Assembly: GCA_000526575.1 (NCBI GenBank)
Contig: JAGI01000001.1
Coordinates: 1 to 64,000 of the forward strand
DNA length: 64,000 nucleotides
Source of the DNA: Clostridium sp. 12(A)
Lineage (GTDB): Bacteria; Bacillota; Clostridia; Lachnospirales; Lachnospiraceae
Reading direction: 5' to 3'
In this document: positions 1 through 11,452 of the stretch, piece by piece
Layout of the letters: every line of letters begins with the position of its first letter
Numbering within the stretch: position 1 is the first letter of the stretch
The notes under the pieces: model-generated
What the model was told of the DNA's origin: nothing
Seen by the model: the letters and a program-made list of their open reading frames with translations, nothing else
Database searches by the model: none
Made by a program: the position numbers and the translations under genes

Positions 1-1
1 G

Positions 2-529
2 TTAATTTATCCATTGCCCATAGCTTTAATAGGTGCAAAAGTAGATGGGAAAGCAAATGTAGCGCCTATAGGAAATTGTGGAATTGTGAGCGTTGAGCCT
101 GCGGTTGTTTATATATCAATTAGCAAGCAGTCATATACTGCTAAGGGAATCATAAATGAAGGTGAATTCAGCATTAATTTTGCTCCTTGCACTATGATAA
201 AAGAGGTCGATCGTGCTGGTCTTGTTTCCGGCAGAGATGTGGATAAATCAACATTTTTCCATTATTTTTACAATGAAAGTAACATAACACCTATGATCGA
301 GGAATGCGCTGTTAACATTCTTTGCAAAGTAATCTCAACTACAGAAATTTATAATCAGTACATGTTTGTAGCAGATATAGATAAAACGCTTGTAAGTGAG
401 AAATACTGTACAAATGGATACGCCGATACTAAGAAGATCAACCCCATCATTTACGCCATGGACAATCAATATTGGTCTTTGGGTGAACGCTTAGGAACAG
501 GTTTTGGTATAGGAAAAGAATTATTATAA
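2..529 (+). CDS. Flavin reductase-like (split-barrel flavin-binding) protein, 5'-truncated
   Basis: The frame is already open at base 2 (residues LIYP, then a TTG codon at base 14) and runs to a stop at 529, so the gene starts before the window and about 175 residues are visible. The segment PIALIGAKVDGKANVAPIGNCG, followed by a strand with VEPAVVYISISKQSYTAKGI and a GEFSINFAP strand, is typical of flavin reductase-like split-barrel proteins that bind FMN and often use NAD(P)H. No partner enzyme is visible, so the substrate cannot be named. The gene lies 53 bp before a ClbS/DfsB-like gene on the same strand and may share its transcript, which ends at the hairpin near 1,220. Family assignment is fairly secure; the precise role is unknown. 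Confidence 0.75.
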   Translation, partial: LIYPLPIALIGAKVDGKANVAPIGNCGIVSVEPAVVYISISKQSYTAKGIINEGEFSINFAPCTMIKEVDRAGLVSGRDVDKSTFFHYFYNESNITPMIEECAVNILCKVISTTEIYNQYMFVADIDKTLVSEKYCTNGYADTKKINPIIYAMDNQYWSLGERLGTGFGIGKELL

Positions 530-582
530 TTGCTAAAGTAGCCATTATTGATTGGCTATTTATAAATTGAGGAGTAATAATT

Positions 583-1110
583 ATGCAAGAGTATAACAGT
601 AAAAGTGATTTCATTAATGAGATAAATAAAACGGCTAATTTATTTATTCATGAGTTTGACGTTGTAGATGAATTGAATAAAGATACTCGCTATGGAGAAG
701 TCGATCGAACTCCTCAAGAAATGATAGCATATCAACTTGGCTGGATGGGACTGGTACGCAGTTGGGACAAGAATGAGCTTCTGGGAAATGACGTTGTAAT
801 GCCTGAGCCGGGTTATAAATGGAATCAATTAGGCGGATTGTATCAAAGCTTTTATGCAAAATATGAGGACTACTCTCTGGAAGAACTAAAGAAAATGTTT
901 GTTGATACAGTGGATTCTCTTGTTGAATGGTTAAATGATTTTAGTGATGAAGAATTATTTGAACCTGGTGGTAGAAAATGGGCTGCATCAACAAGTTCTA
1001 ATTGGCCTATTTGGAAATGGGTGCATATTAATACCGTTGCCCCATTTAAAACGTTCCGTACTAAGATTAGAAAATGGAAAAAGCTACATGAAACAAATAA
1101 ACTAATATAA
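583..1110 (+). CDS. ClbS/DfsB family four-helix protein (DUF1706-like)
   Basis: This 175-residue protein starts at an ATG with a good GAGGAG ribosome site. It resembles the ClbS/DfsB (DUF1706) family: a helix beginning with KSDFINEINKTANLF, the middle motif RTPQEMIAYQLGWMGLVRSWDK, and a Trp-rich end (SNWPIWKWVHINTVAPFKTFRTKIRKWKK) close to the usual family pattern and length. Known members include ClbS, which protects against colibactin, but most members have no known substrate and this copy has no toxin genes beside it. It follows the flavin reductase-like gene by 53 bp and is followed by a hairpin terminator. I infer an orphan protective or DinB-like fold protein rather than a specific resistance function. 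Confidence 0.8.
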   Translation: MQEYNSKSDFINEINKTANLFIHEFDVVDELNKDTRYGEVDRTPQEMIAYQLGWMGLVRSWDKNELLGNDVVMPEPGYKWNQLGGLYQSFYAKYEDYSLEELKKMFVDTVDSLVEWLNDFSDEELFEPGGRKWAASTSSNWPIWKWVHINTVAPFKTFRTKIRKWKKLHETNKLI

Positions 1111-1219
1111 GGGTATAAATTAGTAACCAAATTTATGATATAGAATATATAAGTCTTTTTTACTGGGGAATTGAAAGTGCTTTAAAAAATTGTATTTGGC
1201 AGCTTTATTATATTATAGA

Positions 1220-1256
1220 ACGCGGTCACATCAGAATGTGGTCGTGTTTTTATTTT
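1220..1256 (+). terminator. Rho-independent terminator after the ClbS/DfsB-like gene
   Basis: Bases 1220-1231 can pair along their full 12 bp with 1236-1247, allowing three G-U wobbles, around a 4-base loop. A T-rich run (TTTTTATTTT) follows at once. It ends the two-gene forward transcript about 110 bp after the stop codon. Confidence 0.75.
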
Positions 1257-1510
1257 ATTAACTTATTTATAATTAGACATTTTATGATTTTGATTTATTT
1301 TACAAGAGGATTTTAATTATATAATAGTTTTCATCTTTTAGGATTCGAGTTGAGTTTTTATATATTACAAGAAATGTACAAGTAATATTAAATAGAGTTA
1401 TAAAATATTTAAAAAGCTAAATAATATTAGGTCATTTATATAAGAGTTAGAAGGAAGTAATATGAAAATTATAAACTATATAGAGAGAAATGTTTTCCTA
1501 ATATAAAGGG
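1257..1510. other. AT-rich intergenic DNA
   Basis: No credible gene is seen. A 14-codon frame at about 1,461 (ATG AAA ATT ATA...) has a weak GGAAG upstream but is too short to support. The collagen-like gene ends at 1511 on the reverse strand, and no clear hairpin with a T-run for its transcript was found here. Confidence 0.5.
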
Positions 1511-4425
<2,915 letters not shown>

Positions 4426-5745
4426 ATGGACTTATTTGATTATATGAGAGCGAATACCATGGAAAAGGAATCCCCTCTTGCGTCCAGGCTTCGACCCACG
4501 ACCCTTGAGGAGGTAGTTGGGCAGCAGCATATCATTGGTGAGGACAAGCTGCTTTACCGGGCTATTAAGGCGGATAAGATTGGATCCGTTATCTTTTACG
4601 GCCCCCCAGGCACCGGAAAGACGACCCTTGCAAGAGTCATCGCCAATACCACCAGCGCAGATTTTAAGCAGTTAAATGCAACGGTAGCCGGTAAAAAGGA
4701 CATGGAAGAGATCGTTAAGGAAGCTAAGGATTCTCTTGGAATGTATGGCAAAAAGACTATTCTGTTTGTAGATGAGATTCATCGTTTTAATAAGGGGCAG
4801 CAGGATTATCTTCTCCCCTTTGTAGAGGATGGAACTCTGATACTAATTGGTGCCACAACGGAGAATCCGTATTTTGAGGTGAATGGGGCTTTGCTTTCCA
4901 GATCCAGAGTATTTGAACTGAAATCCCTGGGAAATGACGACATTAAAGAACTAATCCGCCGTGCCGTATATGACAGGGAAAAAGGAATGGGGTCTTATGA
5001 TGCGGTAATTGAAGAAGACGCGTTGGAATTTCTTGCAGATGTGGCAAATGGCGACGCAAGAGCAGCCCTTAATGCAATTGAGCTGGGGGTCATGACGACC
5101 GGGCGGAACGAGCAGGACGGAAAAATTCATATTGATATGGAAGTGGCCCAGGAATGCATTCAAAAACGAGCTGTCCGCTACGATAAAAATGGAGATAATC
5201 ATTATGATACCATTTCTGCATTTATTAAAAGTATGAGAGGATCTGATCCGGACGCAGCAGTATATTATCTGGCAAGAATGTTATATGCAGGAGAGGATTT
5301 AACATTTATCGCCAGAAGGATCATGATTTGTGCTTCAGAGGATGTTGGAAATGCTGATCCTCAGGCCCTTGTGGTAGCAGTATCGGCAGCTCAGGCTGCG
5401 GAGAGAGTGGGGCTGCCTGAGGCTCAGATTATACTATCCCAGGCAGTTACTTACGTAGCATCAGCTCCTAAAAGCAACGCGGCCTGCAATGCAATATTTG
5501 AGGCACAGCAGGCAGTCAGGGATCATAAAACCATGCCAATACCAGTGCATTTGCAGGATTCCCACTATAAGGGATCCGCCAAGCTGGGCCATGGACAGGG
5601 ATATCTTTATGCCCACGATTACCCCAATAACTACGTAAAGCAGCAATATCTGCCTGATGGGATGGAGGGAAATCAATTCTACCGCCCTACGGAAAATGGT
5701 TATGAAAAGAAAATAAAAGACCACTTAAGCTTTCTGAAAAAATAA
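4426..5745 (+). CDS. rarA: Replication-associated recombination protein A (RarA/MgsA AAA+ ATPase)
   Basis: A 439-residue AAA+ ATPase of the clamp-loader-like RarA/MgsA/WRNIP1 family, which acts at stalled replication forks. Visible features are the RLRPTTLEEVVGQQHI box near residues 21-36, Walker A GPPGTGKTT at 59-67, Walker B LFVDEIHRF, sensor motif GATTENP, and the RarA-specific C-terminal part (DNHYDTISAFIKSMRGSDPDAAVYYLARM; later HLQDSHYKGSAKLGHG). Length matches the family. The start at 4426 is preferred over the ATG at 4420 because AGGAG at 4414-4418 is correctly spaced only from 4426. It appears to be transcribed alone, with a new promoter-like region before rho. Confidence 0.95.
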   Translation: MDLFDYMRANTMEKESPLASRLRPTTLEEVVGQQHIIGEDKLLYRAIKADKIGSVIFYGPPGTGKTTLARVIANTTSADFKQLNATVAGKKDMEEIVKEAKDSLGMYGKKTILFVDEIHRFNKGQQDYLLPFVEDGTLILIGATTENPYFEVNGALLSRSRVFELKSLGNDDIKELIRRAVYDREKGMGSYDAVIEEDALEFLADVANGDARAALNAIELGVMTTGRNEQDGKIHIDMEVAQECIQKRAVRYDKNGDNHYDTISAFIKSMRGSDPDAAVYYLARMLYAGEDLTFIARRIMICASEDVGNADPQALVVAVSAAQAAERVGLPEAQIILSQAVTYVASAPKSNAACNAIFEAQQAVRDHKTMPIPVHLQDSHYKGSAKLGHGQGYLYAHDYPNNYVKQQYLPDGMEGNQFYRPTENGYEKKIKDHLSFLKK

Positions 5746-5809
5746 CTTTTCTTTTTTTCTGTTAAGGTATATAATAGGCGTATCGTACGACCTGATTCAG
5801 TTTGATTTG

Positions 5810-5831
5810 GGCCGGAATTACACTTCCGGCC
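5810..5831 (+). promoter_or_regulatory. GC-rich hairpin in the rho leader
   Basis: An 8-bp perfect stem (GGCCGGAA with TTCCGGCC, 6-base loop) lies about 80 bp before rho. No T-run follows, so it is not a normal terminator. A TATAAT at 5770-5775 upstream is a possible rho promoter, although its -35 is poor. The hairpin would then be in the 5' leader of the rho transcript, where autogenous control of rho is known in other bacteria; that link is inference. Confidence 0.4.
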
Positions 5832-5910
5832 ATCTGTTTGCGATATTCTATCGTGAATCATTCCCAAGATTACGAAAAATGTGTTATAAGGAATCATGAA
5901 GGAGAATAAT

Positions 5911-7659
5911 ATGCGTGAAAAATTACAGACACTCCCCCTAGCGGAATTGAAGGAGCTAGCCAAAGCCAAAGGGATTAAAGGCTGCAGTTCCATGCGAAAA
6001 GCTGAAATTATAGATTTACTTTGTGAAAAGGAAGAAGAAAATTCTCCGGTTCGTGTTTCAGACGGGAATGCTTCACAGGAAAATAAAGAAGATAATAAGG
6101 ATATAATGAAATCAACCATAGCATCATCTACGTCAAATATATCATCTTCACCCGTACCAGCACCTGCAACTACACCTGCAACTACAACTGTACCTACATC
6201 TGCAACTGCGCCTACAACTTCATCTACACCGGCACCGGCACCGGTAAATGCGCCTGCATCAGCATCAACGGGTCAAAGCCAGGGTATGGTGGATCAGCAA
6301 GGATATTCCTCTGGAAACAGCCAGAGAAAGACAGTTGTTCGATCTTATCGGCCAGAAACACAGCAGAGACCTGCTCCATACCGTTCTGCGCCAGCTAACT
6401 CATCCTCAGCAAATTCCGCACTTGCCTATACTTCAGAAGCTCCGGTTCGCAATGAGTCACGTTTAGACTATAATGCAGAAGAAGTAAAGCCTGATTTTCA
6501 GCCCAGCCCTGAACTGCAGGAATTAGACAGCGGAATCGATGCACATGGTATTTTAGAAGTTATGCCGGACGGATTTGGATTTATCCGCTGTGAAAATTAT
6601 CTGCCTGGGGAAAATGATGTTTATGTGGCACCGTCCCAGATCCGCCGTTTTAATATGAAAACGGGAGATATCATTCATGGAAGCAGAAGAGTGAAATCAG
6701 CGACTGAGAAGTTTGCTGCTTTGCTGTATGTAAAGAAAATCAATGGTTTTCCAGCCAGTGTGGCAGAACGCCGTCCAAATTTTGAAAATATGACTCCCAT
6801 TTTTCCGGATAAAAGACTTCATATGGAAACACAGGGAGGAAAGAATACCACAGCCATGCGTGTTTTAGATCTTCTGGCCCCCATTGGAAAGGGACAGAGA
6901 GGAATGATCGTATCTCCTCCAAAAGCCGGTAAAACCACATTGCTGAAGCAAGTGGCAAAGGCCATTACCCTTAACCATCCTGAGATTCATCTTATGATTC
7001 TTCTCATTGATGAGCGCCCGGAAGAGGTTACAGATATTAAGGAATCCATTGTGGGAGATAACGTTGAAGTTCTATATTCCACCTTTGATGAGCTTCCAGA
7101 GAGACATAAGAGAGTATCCGAAATGGTAGTGGAACGTGCGAAGCGTTTAGTAGAGCATGGGCGTGATGTGGTCATTTTACTTGACAGCATTACCCGTCTA
7201 GCCAGGGCCTATAACTTAACTGTGGCGCCAAGCGGACGTACCTTATCCGGTGGTCTTGATCCGGCCGCTCTTCATATGCCCAAGCGCTTCTTTGGCGCAG
7301 CCAGAAATATGAGAGAAGGCGGAAGCCTTACCGTTTTAGCTACCGCCCTGGTGGATACAGGAAGCCGTATGGATGATGTCATATATGAAGAATTTAAAGG
7401 AACCGGAAACATGGAACTGGTTCTTGACAGAAAGCTGTCTGAAAAGAGAATATTCCCTGCCATTGATATCTTAAAGTCTGGTACCAGAAGAGACGACTTG
7501 CTGCTAAGCAGAGATGAGGCAGAGGCAGTGGACAATATCCGCAAGGCTACCAATACGTTAAAGCCAGAGGATGCAGTAGAAAAAATTCTCGATTTGTTCT
7601 CCAAGACAAAAAACAACTGGGAATTTGTCGAGGCTTCCAAGAAAATGCGGTTTTTCTAG
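5911..7659 (+). CDS. rho: Transcription termination factor Rho with a disordered insertion
   Basis: A 582-residue Rho hexameric RNA helicase. The N-terminal Rho-N helix bundle (LQTLPLAELKELAKAKGIKGCSSMRKAEII) is followed by a long low-complexity insert rich in Pro, Thr, Ala, Ser, Asn and Gln at roughly residues 50-205. Next come the cold-shock RNA-binding domain (GILEVMPDGFGFIRCENYLPGENDVYV) and the ATPase core with Walker A PPKAGKTT, Walker B DVVILLDSITRLARAYN and the QR-loop region (GSLTVLATALVDTGSRMDD). The start at 5911 is chosen because AAGGAG lies 7 bp upstream; the ATG at 5896 is itself part of that region. The insert makes it longer than the roughly 420-residue standard Rho and is common in related anaerobes. 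Confidence 0.96.
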   Translation: MREKLQTLPLAELKELAKAKGIKGCSSMRKAEIIDLLCEKEEENSPVRVSDGNASQENKEDNKDIMKSTIASSTSNISSSPVPAPATTPATTTVPTSATAPTTSSTPAPAPVNAPASASTGQSQGMVDQQGYSSGNSQRKTVVRSYRPETQQRPAPYRSAPANSSSANSALAYTSEAPVRNESRLDYNAEEVKPDFQPSPELQELDSGIDAHGILEVMPDGFGFIRCENYLPGENDVYVAPSQIRRFNMKTGDIIHGSRRVKSATEKFAALLYVKKINGFPASVAERRPNFENMTPIFPDKRLHMETQGGKNTTAMRVLDLLAPIGKGQRGMIVSPPKAGKTTLLKQVAKAITLNHPEIHLMILLIDERPEEVTDIKESIVGDNVEVLYSTFDELPERHKRVSEMVVERAKRLVEHGRDVVILLDSITRLARAYNLTVAPSGRTLSGGLDPAALHMPKRFFGAARNMREGGSLTVLATALVDTGSRMDDVIYEEFKGTGNMELVLDRKLSEKRIFPAIDILKSGTRRDDLLLSRDEAEAVDNIRKATNTLKPEDAVEKILDLFSKTKNNWEFVEASKKMRFF

Positions 7660-7688
7660 GAATTACGGGTTTTTATAGAAATAAATGC

Positions 7689-7717
7689 TTGCATTAGAAA
7701 ATTTTCTATGTTATACT
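7689..7717 (+). promoter_or_regulatory. Sigma-A promoter for rpmE
   Basis: TTGCAT (7689-7694), a 17-bp spacer and TATACT (7712-7717) sit 77 bp upstream of the rpmE start codon in the rho-rpmE gap, so rpmE probably has its own transcript. Confidence 0.7.
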
Positions 7718-7793
7718 ATACAAGCTGTTTATTAGACAAAGTCGGTTTAAGTACCGCGATTTAATAGAAATCAGATTATGCGAGGTGAAAATC

Positions 7794-8000
7794 ATGAAAG
7801 AGGCAATCCATCCAAATTACTATCAGGCAAAAGTTGTTTGCAACTGTGGTAATGAATTCGTAACTGGTTCTACAAAGGAAGATATCCACGTAGAAGTTTG
7901 TTCTAAATGCCATTCATTCTACACCGGACAGCAGAAAGCTGCTTCCGCACGTGGACGTATTGATAAATTCAATCGTAAATATGGCGTTAATGCTGAATAA
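7794..8000 (+). CDS. rpmE: 50S ribosomal protein L31 (zinc-binding form)
   Basis: A 68-residue L31 with the type-A four-cysteine zinc site: Cys16, Cys18, Cys36 and Cys39 (VCNCGN and [10 protein letters not shown]). It ends in the usual basic tail ([12 protein letters not shown]). The ATG at 7794 is used because GAGGTG lies at the right distance; the GTG at 7785 is inside that ribosome site. In bacteria with paired L31 forms, the zinc-containing one is used when zinc is plentiful; the zinc-free paralogue is not in this window. The gene is flanked by its own promoter and a strong terminator. Confidence 0.97.
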   Translation: MKEAIHPNYYQAKVVCNCGNEFVTGSTKEDIHVEVCSKCHSFYTGQQKAASARGRIDKFNRKYGVNAE

Positions 8001-8009
8001 GTTTGGAGC

Positions 8010-8056
8010 AAAAAAAGGTTGAGTTTAGTGGAAACACTTTAGCTCAACCTTTTTTA
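8010..8056 (+). terminator. Strong Rho-independent terminator after rpmE
   Basis: AAAAAAGGTTGAG and the following bases pair with CTCAACCTTTTTT around a GAAA-type loop, giving a stem of about 19 bp with a T-run. It separates rpmE from the DUF1385-prmC-prfA operon. Confidence 0.88.
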
Positions 8057-8107
8057 AAATTTTAAAAAGGCAAAAGCTTCCATTTTAAATAGAGAGGTGG
8101 TTGGCGT

Positions 8108-9052
8108 ATGAAGTATTCAGGAATCGGCGGTCAGGCCGTAATTGAAGGCGTTATGATGAAAAACGGGGATGAGTATGCCACAGCAGTCCGTAAGCCGGAC
8201 GGTGCCATTGAAGTAAAAAAAGATTCTTATGTCAGTATGGGGGAAAAGGTGAAATTTTTCTCGATTCCATTTATCCGGGGGGTCTTCAGCTTTGCAGATT
8301 CCATGATTCTTGGAATGAGAGCTCTGACATTTTCTGCCAGCTTTTTTGAAGATGATGAAGAAAATATGGAACCATCTAAATTTGAAAAATTTCTTGAAAA
8401 GATATTTGGAGAAAAGATGGAAAAGGCTCTTATGAGTATGGTCATGGTCTTTTCCGTGGTGATGGCCATTTGTATTTTTATGGTGCTCCCTATGTTTCTG
8501 GCCAGTATTTTTCAGCGTTTTATAAGTTCTCATACGGTGATGGCTATTTTAGAGGGCGTGATCCGAATTGGAATTTTTATTGCTTATATTAAGTTGGTCT
8601 CCCGTATGGAGGATATTAAAAGAACCTTTATGTATCATGGAGCGGAACATAAATGTATCAATTGTCTGGAACATGGCTTAGAGCTGACTGTAGAAAATGT
8701 TAGAAATAGTTCTAAAGAACATAAGCGGTGCGGTACCAGCTTTCTTTTGATCGTTATGATTATCAGTATTTTATTTTTTATGGTAGTACAGGTGGATACA
8801 GTCCCCCTTAGAGTTCTTAGCAGAGTCGTATTAATCCCTGTGATTGCAGGCGTTTCTTATGAATTATTACGCCTTGCAGGACGCAGCGATTCTGCTCTGG
8901 TAAACCTTTTAAGCCGTCCTGGAATGTGGATGCAGGAGCTTACCACAAAGGAACCTGATGATTCCATGATTGAGGTTGGAATCTCTTCGGTTGAAGCTGT
9001 TCTTGACTGGCGTGCATTTTTAGCTAAGAATTTTCCGGAGAAATACTCATGA
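8108..9052 (+). CDS. DUF1385 family membrane protein
   Basis: A 314-residue integral membrane protein of the DUF1385 family. The N-terminal signature GGQAVIEGVMMKNGDEYATAVRKPDG is clear. Hydrophobic segments lie near residues 115-140, 145-165 and 215-260, separated by a His/Cys-rich loop (HGAEHKCINCLEHG...HKRCGTSF) that could bind a metal. Function is unknown. It overlaps prmC by 4 bp (ATGA), and the placement before prmC and prfA is widely conserved in Firmicutes, hinting at a link with translation or simple co-expression. A GAGGTGG ribosome site precedes the ATG. Confidence 0.92.
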   Translation: MKYSGIGGQAVIEGVMMKNGDEYATAVRKPDGAIEVKKDSYVSMGEKVKFFSIPFIRGVFSFADSMILGMRALTFSASFFEDDEENMEPSKFEKFLEKIFGEKMEKALMSMVMVFSVVMAICIFMVLPMFLASIFQRFISSHTVMAILEGVIRIGIFIAYIKLVSRMEDIKRTFMYHGAEHKCINCLEHGLELTVENVRNSSKEHKRCGTSFLLIVMIISILFFMVVQVDTVPLRVLSRVVLIPVIAGVSYELLRLAGRSDSALVNLLSRPGMWMQELTTKEPDDSMIEVGISSVEAVLDWRAFLAKNFPEKYS

Positions 9053-9915
9053 GCCTGACATTGGATTTATTACTGACAGAGGGTGTAAAGGTGCTGACAG
9101 AGGCAGGAATAGAGGAAGCCACTTTAGATGCCAGGTATCTGCTTTTTGAGGTGTTTCATACGGATATGACCCATTTTCTACTGGATAGAGGAAGAGTAAT
9201 ATCTGAGGATGACCAGGTCTTAGATCAGGTGAAACAATACCGTCTCATGATTGAAAAAAGATCTCAAAGGATTCCCCTACAGCATATTACGGGAAGCCGG
9301 GAATTTATGGGATTGGAATTTTATGTGAACGAACACGTTTTGATTCCAAGACAGGATACAGAGACCCTGGTAGAACTGATTTTAAAGGATTATAAGGGCA
9401 GAAAGCCTGTAATTCTTGATATGTGTACCGGAAGTGGCTGCATTGCAATCAGTCTTTCAAAAATCGGTGGATTTGATGGTGTGACTGCTGTCGATTTATC
9501 CAAAGAAGCTCTAAAAGTAGCAAAAAGAAATGCTGACGTCCTTTTAGGACCAGGCAGAATTACCCTGATAGAAAGCGATCTGTTTCAGGCGATTGAACCT
9601 AAGAGCAGGTTTGATATCATCGTTTCTAACCCTCCTTATATTCCAACAGAGATTATAAAGGAGCTTCAGCCGGAGGTACGGAATTTTGAACCTATGCTTG
9701 CCCTTGATGGCAGGGAAGACGGACTGTTTTTTTACAGACAGCTTGTTTCAGAGGGACGCAGATTCTTAAATCCCGGGGGATCGATATATTTTGAGATCGG
9801 ATATGATCAGGCAGAGTCAGTCAGTGCATTGCTTGAAGATGCAGGCTTTGCTGAAATACGGGTAGTAAAAGATGCGGCAGGATTAGACCGTGTGGTTTGT
9901 GCCGTTATGAAATAA
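9049..9915 (+). CDS. prmC: Release factor glutamine methyltransferase PrmC
   Basis: A 288-residue SAM-dependent methyltransferase that methylates the glutamine of the GGQ motif in release factors. Visible are the helical N-terminal substrate domain, the [13 protein letters not shown] segment, the SAM-binding motif DMCTGSGC (residues 124-131, usually D-x-GTGSG) and the catalytic NPPY at 194-197. It overlaps the DUF1385 gene by 4 bp and is followed closely by prfA, whose product is its substrate. Confidence 0.95.
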   Translation: MSLTLDLLLTEGVKVLTEAGIEEATLDARYLLFEVFHTDMTHFLLDRGRVISEDDQVLDQVKQYRLMIEKRSQRIPLQHITGSREFMGLEFYVNEHVLIPRQDTETLVELILKDYKGRKPVILDMCTGSGCIAISLSKIGGFDGVTAVDLSKEALKVAKRNADVLLGPGRITLIESDLFQAIEPKSRFDIIVSNPPYIPTEIIKELQPEVRNFEPMLALDGREDGLFFYRQLVSEGRRFLNPGGSIYFEIGYDQAESVSALLEDAGFAEIRVVKDAAGLDRVVCAVMK

Positions 9916-9956
9916 GTTTGGGCGAGGCCCGTTTTGTAAGATTCAGGAGGTTACCT

Positions 9957-11030
9957 ATGTTTGACAGGTTAGATGATATTTTGGTTCATTATGAAGAATT
10001 AATGCAGGAGCTTAACAATCCTTCCGTTGCTGAAGATCAGAATCGTTTTCGTAAGCTGATGAAGGAGCAGGCAGATTTAGCAGATCTTGTTGAGACCTAT
10101 ACCCAGTATAAGAAGGCAAAACAGGCCGTGGAAGACAGCCTTTTGCTTCTCGAGGAAGAAAGCGACGAAGATATGCGTGAAATGGCAAAAGAGGAATTAT
10201 CCGATGCCAAGAAGCGTATAGAAGAATTAGAGCAGGAGCTTAAGATTTTACTATTACCAAAGGATCCAAATGATGATAAAAATATCCTTTTGGAAATCCG
10301 TGCAGGTGCAGGCGGCGATGAAGCTGCCTTATTCGCTTCTCAGTTATACCGTATGTATGTTAACTATGCGGAAAGTCAGCGCTGGAAGGTGGAGCTGATC
10401 AGTGTCAATGAAAATGGAATTGGCGGTTTTAAGGAAGTAGTTGCAATGATCACAGGAAAAGGCGCATATTCCAAGATGAAATATGAAAGCGGTGTGCATC
10501 GTGTTCAGAGAGTTCCTGAGACAGAGAGTGGCGGAAGAATTCATACATCTACAGCTACGGTTGCAGTTATGCCTGAGGCCGAGGAATTCGATGTTGTGAT
10601 TGAGGATAAGGACGTGAGAATCGACGTAATGCGTGCTTCCGGAAACGGTGGGCAGTGCGTCAATACGACTGACTCCGCAGTACGACTGACTCATAATCCT
10701 ACTGGAATCGTTATTTACAGCCAGACAGAAAAATCACAGCTTCAGAACAAAGAAAAGGCATTTCGCCTGCTGCGTTCCAAGCTTTATGATCTGGAGCTGG
10801 AAAAACGCCAAAACTCTGAGGCAGAGGAAAGAAGAAGCCAGATCGGAACGGGAGATCGTTCTGAGAAGATTCGTACCTACAATTTCCCTCAGGGCCGTGT
10901 AACGGATCACAGAATCAAGCTGACACTTTATAAGATTGATAATATTATGAACGGGGATATTTACGAATTACTGGATTCCCTGATTGCAGCAGACCAGGCA
11001 GAAAAGCTTGCAAGACTGAACCAAAATTGA
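9957..11030 (+). CDS. prfA: Peptide chain release factor 1
   Basis: A 357-residue class I release factor recognising UAA and UAG. The PxT tripeptide that reads the stop codon is PET at residues 187-189 ([17 protein letters not shown]), which marks it as RF1 rather than RF2. The catalytic GGQ is at 231-233 in the context SGNGGQCVN. The start at 9957 follows an AGGAGG; the upstream in-frame codons (from 9897) overlap prmC and have no ribosome site. It is the last gene of the DUF1385-prmC-prfA operon. Confidence 0.97.
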   Translation: MFDRLDDILVHYEELMQELNNPSVAEDQNRFRKLMKEQADLADLVETYTQYKKAKQAVEDSLLLLEEESDEDMREMAKEELSDAKKRIEELEQELKILLLPKDPNDDKNILLEIRAGAGGDEAALFASQLYRMYVNYAESQRWKVELISVNENGIGGFKEVVAMITGKGAYSKMKYESGVHRVQRVPETESGGRIHTSTATVAVMPEAEEFDVVIEDKDVRIDVMRASGNGGQCVNTTDSAVRLTHNPTGIVIYSQTEKSQLQNKEKAFRLLRSKLYDLELEKRQNSEAEERRSQIGTGDRSEKIRTYNFPQGRVTDHRIKLTLYKIDNIMNGDIYELLDSLIAADQAEKLARLNQN

Positions 11031-11165
11031 TAAAACAATCAGAAATAGCTTGTAATTCCTGAAATAATAAAAATCAGAGAAAATGACGTTTATGGCAGGC
11101 ATCCTTCTATAATCTTGTCAGTGACACTGGAAATTAAGAGGTGTTTGAAAAACTATTTCATTTAC

Positions 11166-11193
11166 TTGTAATAAATCAATTATTTGTTATAAT
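11166..11193 (+). promoter_or_regulatory. Promoter for a small convergent RNA
   Basis: TTGTAA (11166-11171), 16 bp, then a perfect TATAAT (11188-11193). Transcription would start near 11,200 and reach the T-run at 11,279-11,284, giving an RNA of about 85 nt with no gene in it. Confidence 0.6.
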
Positions 11194-11199
11194 ATACTT

Positions 11200-11284
11200 A
11201 ACATAGGCAATCGCCACAGGGTGGTTGACCGATCGAAATTTTAGAAAACCTTCCCTACCGGCCAAAGTACAGGGGAGGTTTTTT
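11200..11284 (+). ncRNA. Candidate antitoxin small RNA of a type I module
   Basis: Bounded by the promoter at 11,166-11,193 and the hairpin and T-run at 11,245-11,284, this RNA would run towards the 28-residue peptide gene and be antisense to the 3' end of its message. Its first 26 nt are nearly identical to the 5' end of the peptide message, because the DNA carries them as an inverted repeat (11,205-11,230 and 11,404-11,430). A convergent arrangement with a shared terminator is the known layout of Fst/RNAI-RNAII-type systems. The exact pairing surface is inferred, not shown. Confidence 0.5.
11245..11284. terminator. Bidirectional terminator between toxin-like gene and small RNA
   Basis: AAAACCTTCCCT...AC pairs with GT...AGGGGAGGTTTT. 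A run of six T follows on the forward strand, and a weaker TTTTCTAAAATTT follows on the reverse strand, so both convergent transcripts could end here. Confidence 0.7.
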
Positions 11285-11286
11285 AC

Positions 11287-11373
11287 TTATTGACATGTCA
11301 TAAAAATGAATGTCAGTAGTGCTAAGATGAACATGCCAAAAGACATCATGTCTTTAAAGTCAAAATTCTTCAT
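11287..11373 (-). CDS. Small hydrophobic peptide, putative type I (Fst/holin-like) toxin
   Basis: A 28-codon gene read leftwards. It starts with MKNFDFKDMMSFGMF, continues as a strongly hydrophobic helix (ILALLTFIFM) and ends TCQ. This is the size and shape of the membrane-acting 'putative holin-like' or Fst/TxpA-type toxins that accompany antisense RNAs in Firmicutes. A strong GGAGGGG ribosome site sits 8 bp upstream of the ATG. In the message that site lies inside a 10-bp hairpin (11,382-11,405), so translation would be self-limited. A good promoter (TTGTAT-17-TATAAT) lies upstream and a convergent small-RNA unit lies at its 3' end. Toxicity is inference from this architecture and from family resemblance. 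Confidence 0.7.
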   Translation of the reverse strand: MKNFDFKDMMSFGMFILALLTFIFMTCQ

Positions 11374-11381
11374 AAGCAACC

Positions 11382-11405
11382 CCTCCATTCTATGTAGAAT
11401 AGAGG
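11382..11405 (-). promoter_or_regulatory. Hairpin hiding the toxin ribosome site
   Basis: In the leftward message CCTCTATTCT pairs with AGAATGGAGG (10 bp, one wobble) around ACAT. The right arm contains the GGAGG ribosome site of the 28-residue peptide gene, a common way to keep type I toxin mRNAs silent until processed. Confidence 0.65.
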
Positions 11406-11452
11406 CCAACCACCCTATACACGATTGCCTGCAGATATTATCTGCTGATATA

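Larger units (their letters stand above)
11205..11430. repeat. Inverted repeat flanking the small toxin-like gene
   Basis: The 26-bp arm at 11,205-11,230 (AGGCAATCG, then AGGGTGGTTG) is repeated in inverted orientation at 11,404-11,430 with only a few differences. Each arm lies just downstream of an outward-facing promoter's -10, so the two divergently encoded RNAs begin with nearly the same sequence. Confidence 0.8.

Noticed and set aside
5810-5831. GC hairpin as a terminator for rarA
   Set aside because: No T-run follows on the forward strand and it lies beyond the likely rho -10 box; a leader structure fits better.
10640-10680. GGQ context SGNGGQCVN in RF1, differing from the common SGAGGQHVN
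   Set aside because: The GGQ itself and the PET stop-codon motif are intact, and variation at flanking positions is tolerated in RF1; not a sign of lost function.
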